From Flavobacterium taihuense (GTDB lineage: Bacteria > Bacteroidota > Bacteroidia > Flavobacteriales > Flavobacteriaceae): DNA of 64,000 nucleotides. This document shows, one piece after another, positions 63,180-64,000 of this stretch. The stretch is taken from contig NZ_JAHWYN010000013.1 in NCBI RefSeq assembly GCF_019351435.1, positions 1 to 64,000 on the forward strand, read 5' to 3'. Under the pieces are notes generated by a model. The model worked only from the letters and a program-made list of their open reading frames with translations, had not been told where the DNA came from and searched no databases. The number at the start of each line of letters is the position of its first letter. The stretch's first letter is position 1. The translations under genes and the position numbers were made by a program.

Positions 63180-64000
63180 TGTTATCAATTCTTATCCCTG
63201 AATACAATTACAATACATTTCCACTAGTTTCAGAATTACATAAGCAGTGCTTAAATTGTGGAATTCAGTTTGAAATTTTATGTCAGGATGATGCTTCAGG
63301 CTCAAATTGGAATACCGAAAACCAAAAAATAAACGCTTTAAATAACTGTTCCTTTTTTATTAATAATTCCAACCTAGGAAGAGGAGAGAACATCAACTCA
63401 TTAGTAAAAAAATCAAAATTAGACAGGTTGCTCATCATGGATTGCGACACTTTTCCAACCCAAAATAATTTTATACAAAAATATTGCGAAGTCATTCCGA
63501 ATACATCAGTCGTATTTGGAGGTATTCAATACAAAAAAGAAATACCTTGCAAAGAGGAGCTTTTACGCTGGGTTTACGGAAATAAAAGAGAATCTATCTC
63601 TGTTCACTACAGGAATGAAAACCCAAATTTAAGGGCATTAACTTCCAATTTGTTGATCAAAAAAGAAATTTTAGAACAAAACCCTTTTGATGCAACCATT
63701 ACAAAATATGGCTATGAAGATTTGTGTTTTCTCTCGGTATTAAAAACAAAAAGCATTAAGGTTTCTCATATTGATAATCCAACCTATCACTTGAATTTAG
63801 AGACTTCGGTTGTTTTTTTAGACAAAACAAGAACAGCTATTGAAAACCTAGTTAACATTATCAATTCAGGCAAATTCCCAAATATTGAGAGCAAAATCAA
63901 TTCGGTTTATATTATTTTAAAAAAGTTAAGACTCGTTGCAATAACTACTTTCATCTTCAAAAAAACTGAATCAACGATAATTGCCAATTTATTTTCTAAA
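63179..64000 (+). CDS. Family 2 glycosyltransferase, cut by the window edge
   Basis: ATG at 63179-63181 overlaps the ftsE stop by one base. The open frame runs at least 274 residues to the window end, so the C-terminus is missing. GT-A features: [17 protein letters not shown] at the start, the nucleotide-binding CQDDAS near 38, NLGRGENIN near 66, a DCDTF motif near 89 that corresponds to D-x-D, and YGYEDLCF near 181, matching the (E)D acceptor-side acid. It probably builds cell-surface polysaccharide or lipid-linked sugars. The donor and acceptor are unknown. Confidence 0.85.
   Translation, partial: MLSILIPEYNYNTFPLVSELHKQCLNCGIQFEILCQDDASGSNWNTENQKINALNNCSFFINNSNLGRGENINSLVKKSKLDRLLIMDCDTFPTQNNFIQKYCEVIPNTSVVFGGIQYKKEIPCKEELLRWVYGNKRESISVHYRNENPNLRALTSNLLIKKEILEQNPFDATITKYGYEDLCFLSVLKTKSIKVSHIDNPTYHLNLETSVVFLDKTRTAIENLVNIINSGKFPNIESKINSVYIILKKLRLVAITTFIFKKTESTIIANLFSK

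Overview
The window looks like a low-GC chromosome segment from a Flavobacterium-like member of the Bacteroidota. Evidence: promoters of the TTG-N19/21-TAnnTTTG type, fused SecDF, TonB-dependent receptors, PepSY proteins, a Flavo-1-like structured RNA, and A/T-rich intergenic DNA with inverted short-word repeats. No rRNA, tRNA or CRISPR array was seen.

Layout. 1-5.3 kb is an accessory fringe: the tail of an IS4-type transposase, a small XRE regulator, a tandem pair of unknown paralogues with a duplicated leader, and further unknown genes. 5.4-9.8 kb is a minus-strand trio: an alpha-oxoamine synthase fused to an acyltransferase-like domain, a SpoIIAA/STAS-like protein and a soluble hybrid histidine kinase. 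A decayed IS3-family element follows (10.0-11.5 kb), then a PhzF enzyme and topoisomerase III. 15.2-27.6 kb is an iron/redox region: two TonB-dependent siderophore receptors, a PepSY membrane protein, and an operon of ankyrin protein, DUF2271 protein with an FMN-attachment-like motif, PepSY-flavodoxin-reductase fusion and ApbE flavin transferase. Three promoters here share the same pair of palindromic boxes. 27.8-30.3 kb has an APC permease and a solitary SIR2-like gene. 30.4-48.6 kb is mostly housekeeping: valS, aminotransferase, folE, cysS, yidD, lgt, secDF, mdh, gyrB, plus a LysR/quinone-reductase cluster.

49.1-54.1 kb (minus) is the gatC-gatA-gatB::aspS operon. GatB is fused in frame to aspartyl-tRNA synthetase, which would make a covalently linked transamidosome for Asn-tRNA(Asn). 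54.3-62.3 kb (minus) holds an amidohydrolase lipoprotein, a Gre-like protein, an outer-membrane beta-barrel, a second PhzF protein and a large TPR protein. The window ends with ftsE and a truncated glycosyltransferase gene.

The loci most worth follow-up are the GatB::AspS fusion, the iron-regulated flavinylation/electron-transfer operon, the AOS-acyltransferase/STAS/kinase trio, the SIR2-like gene, and the family of inverted short-word repeats between genes.
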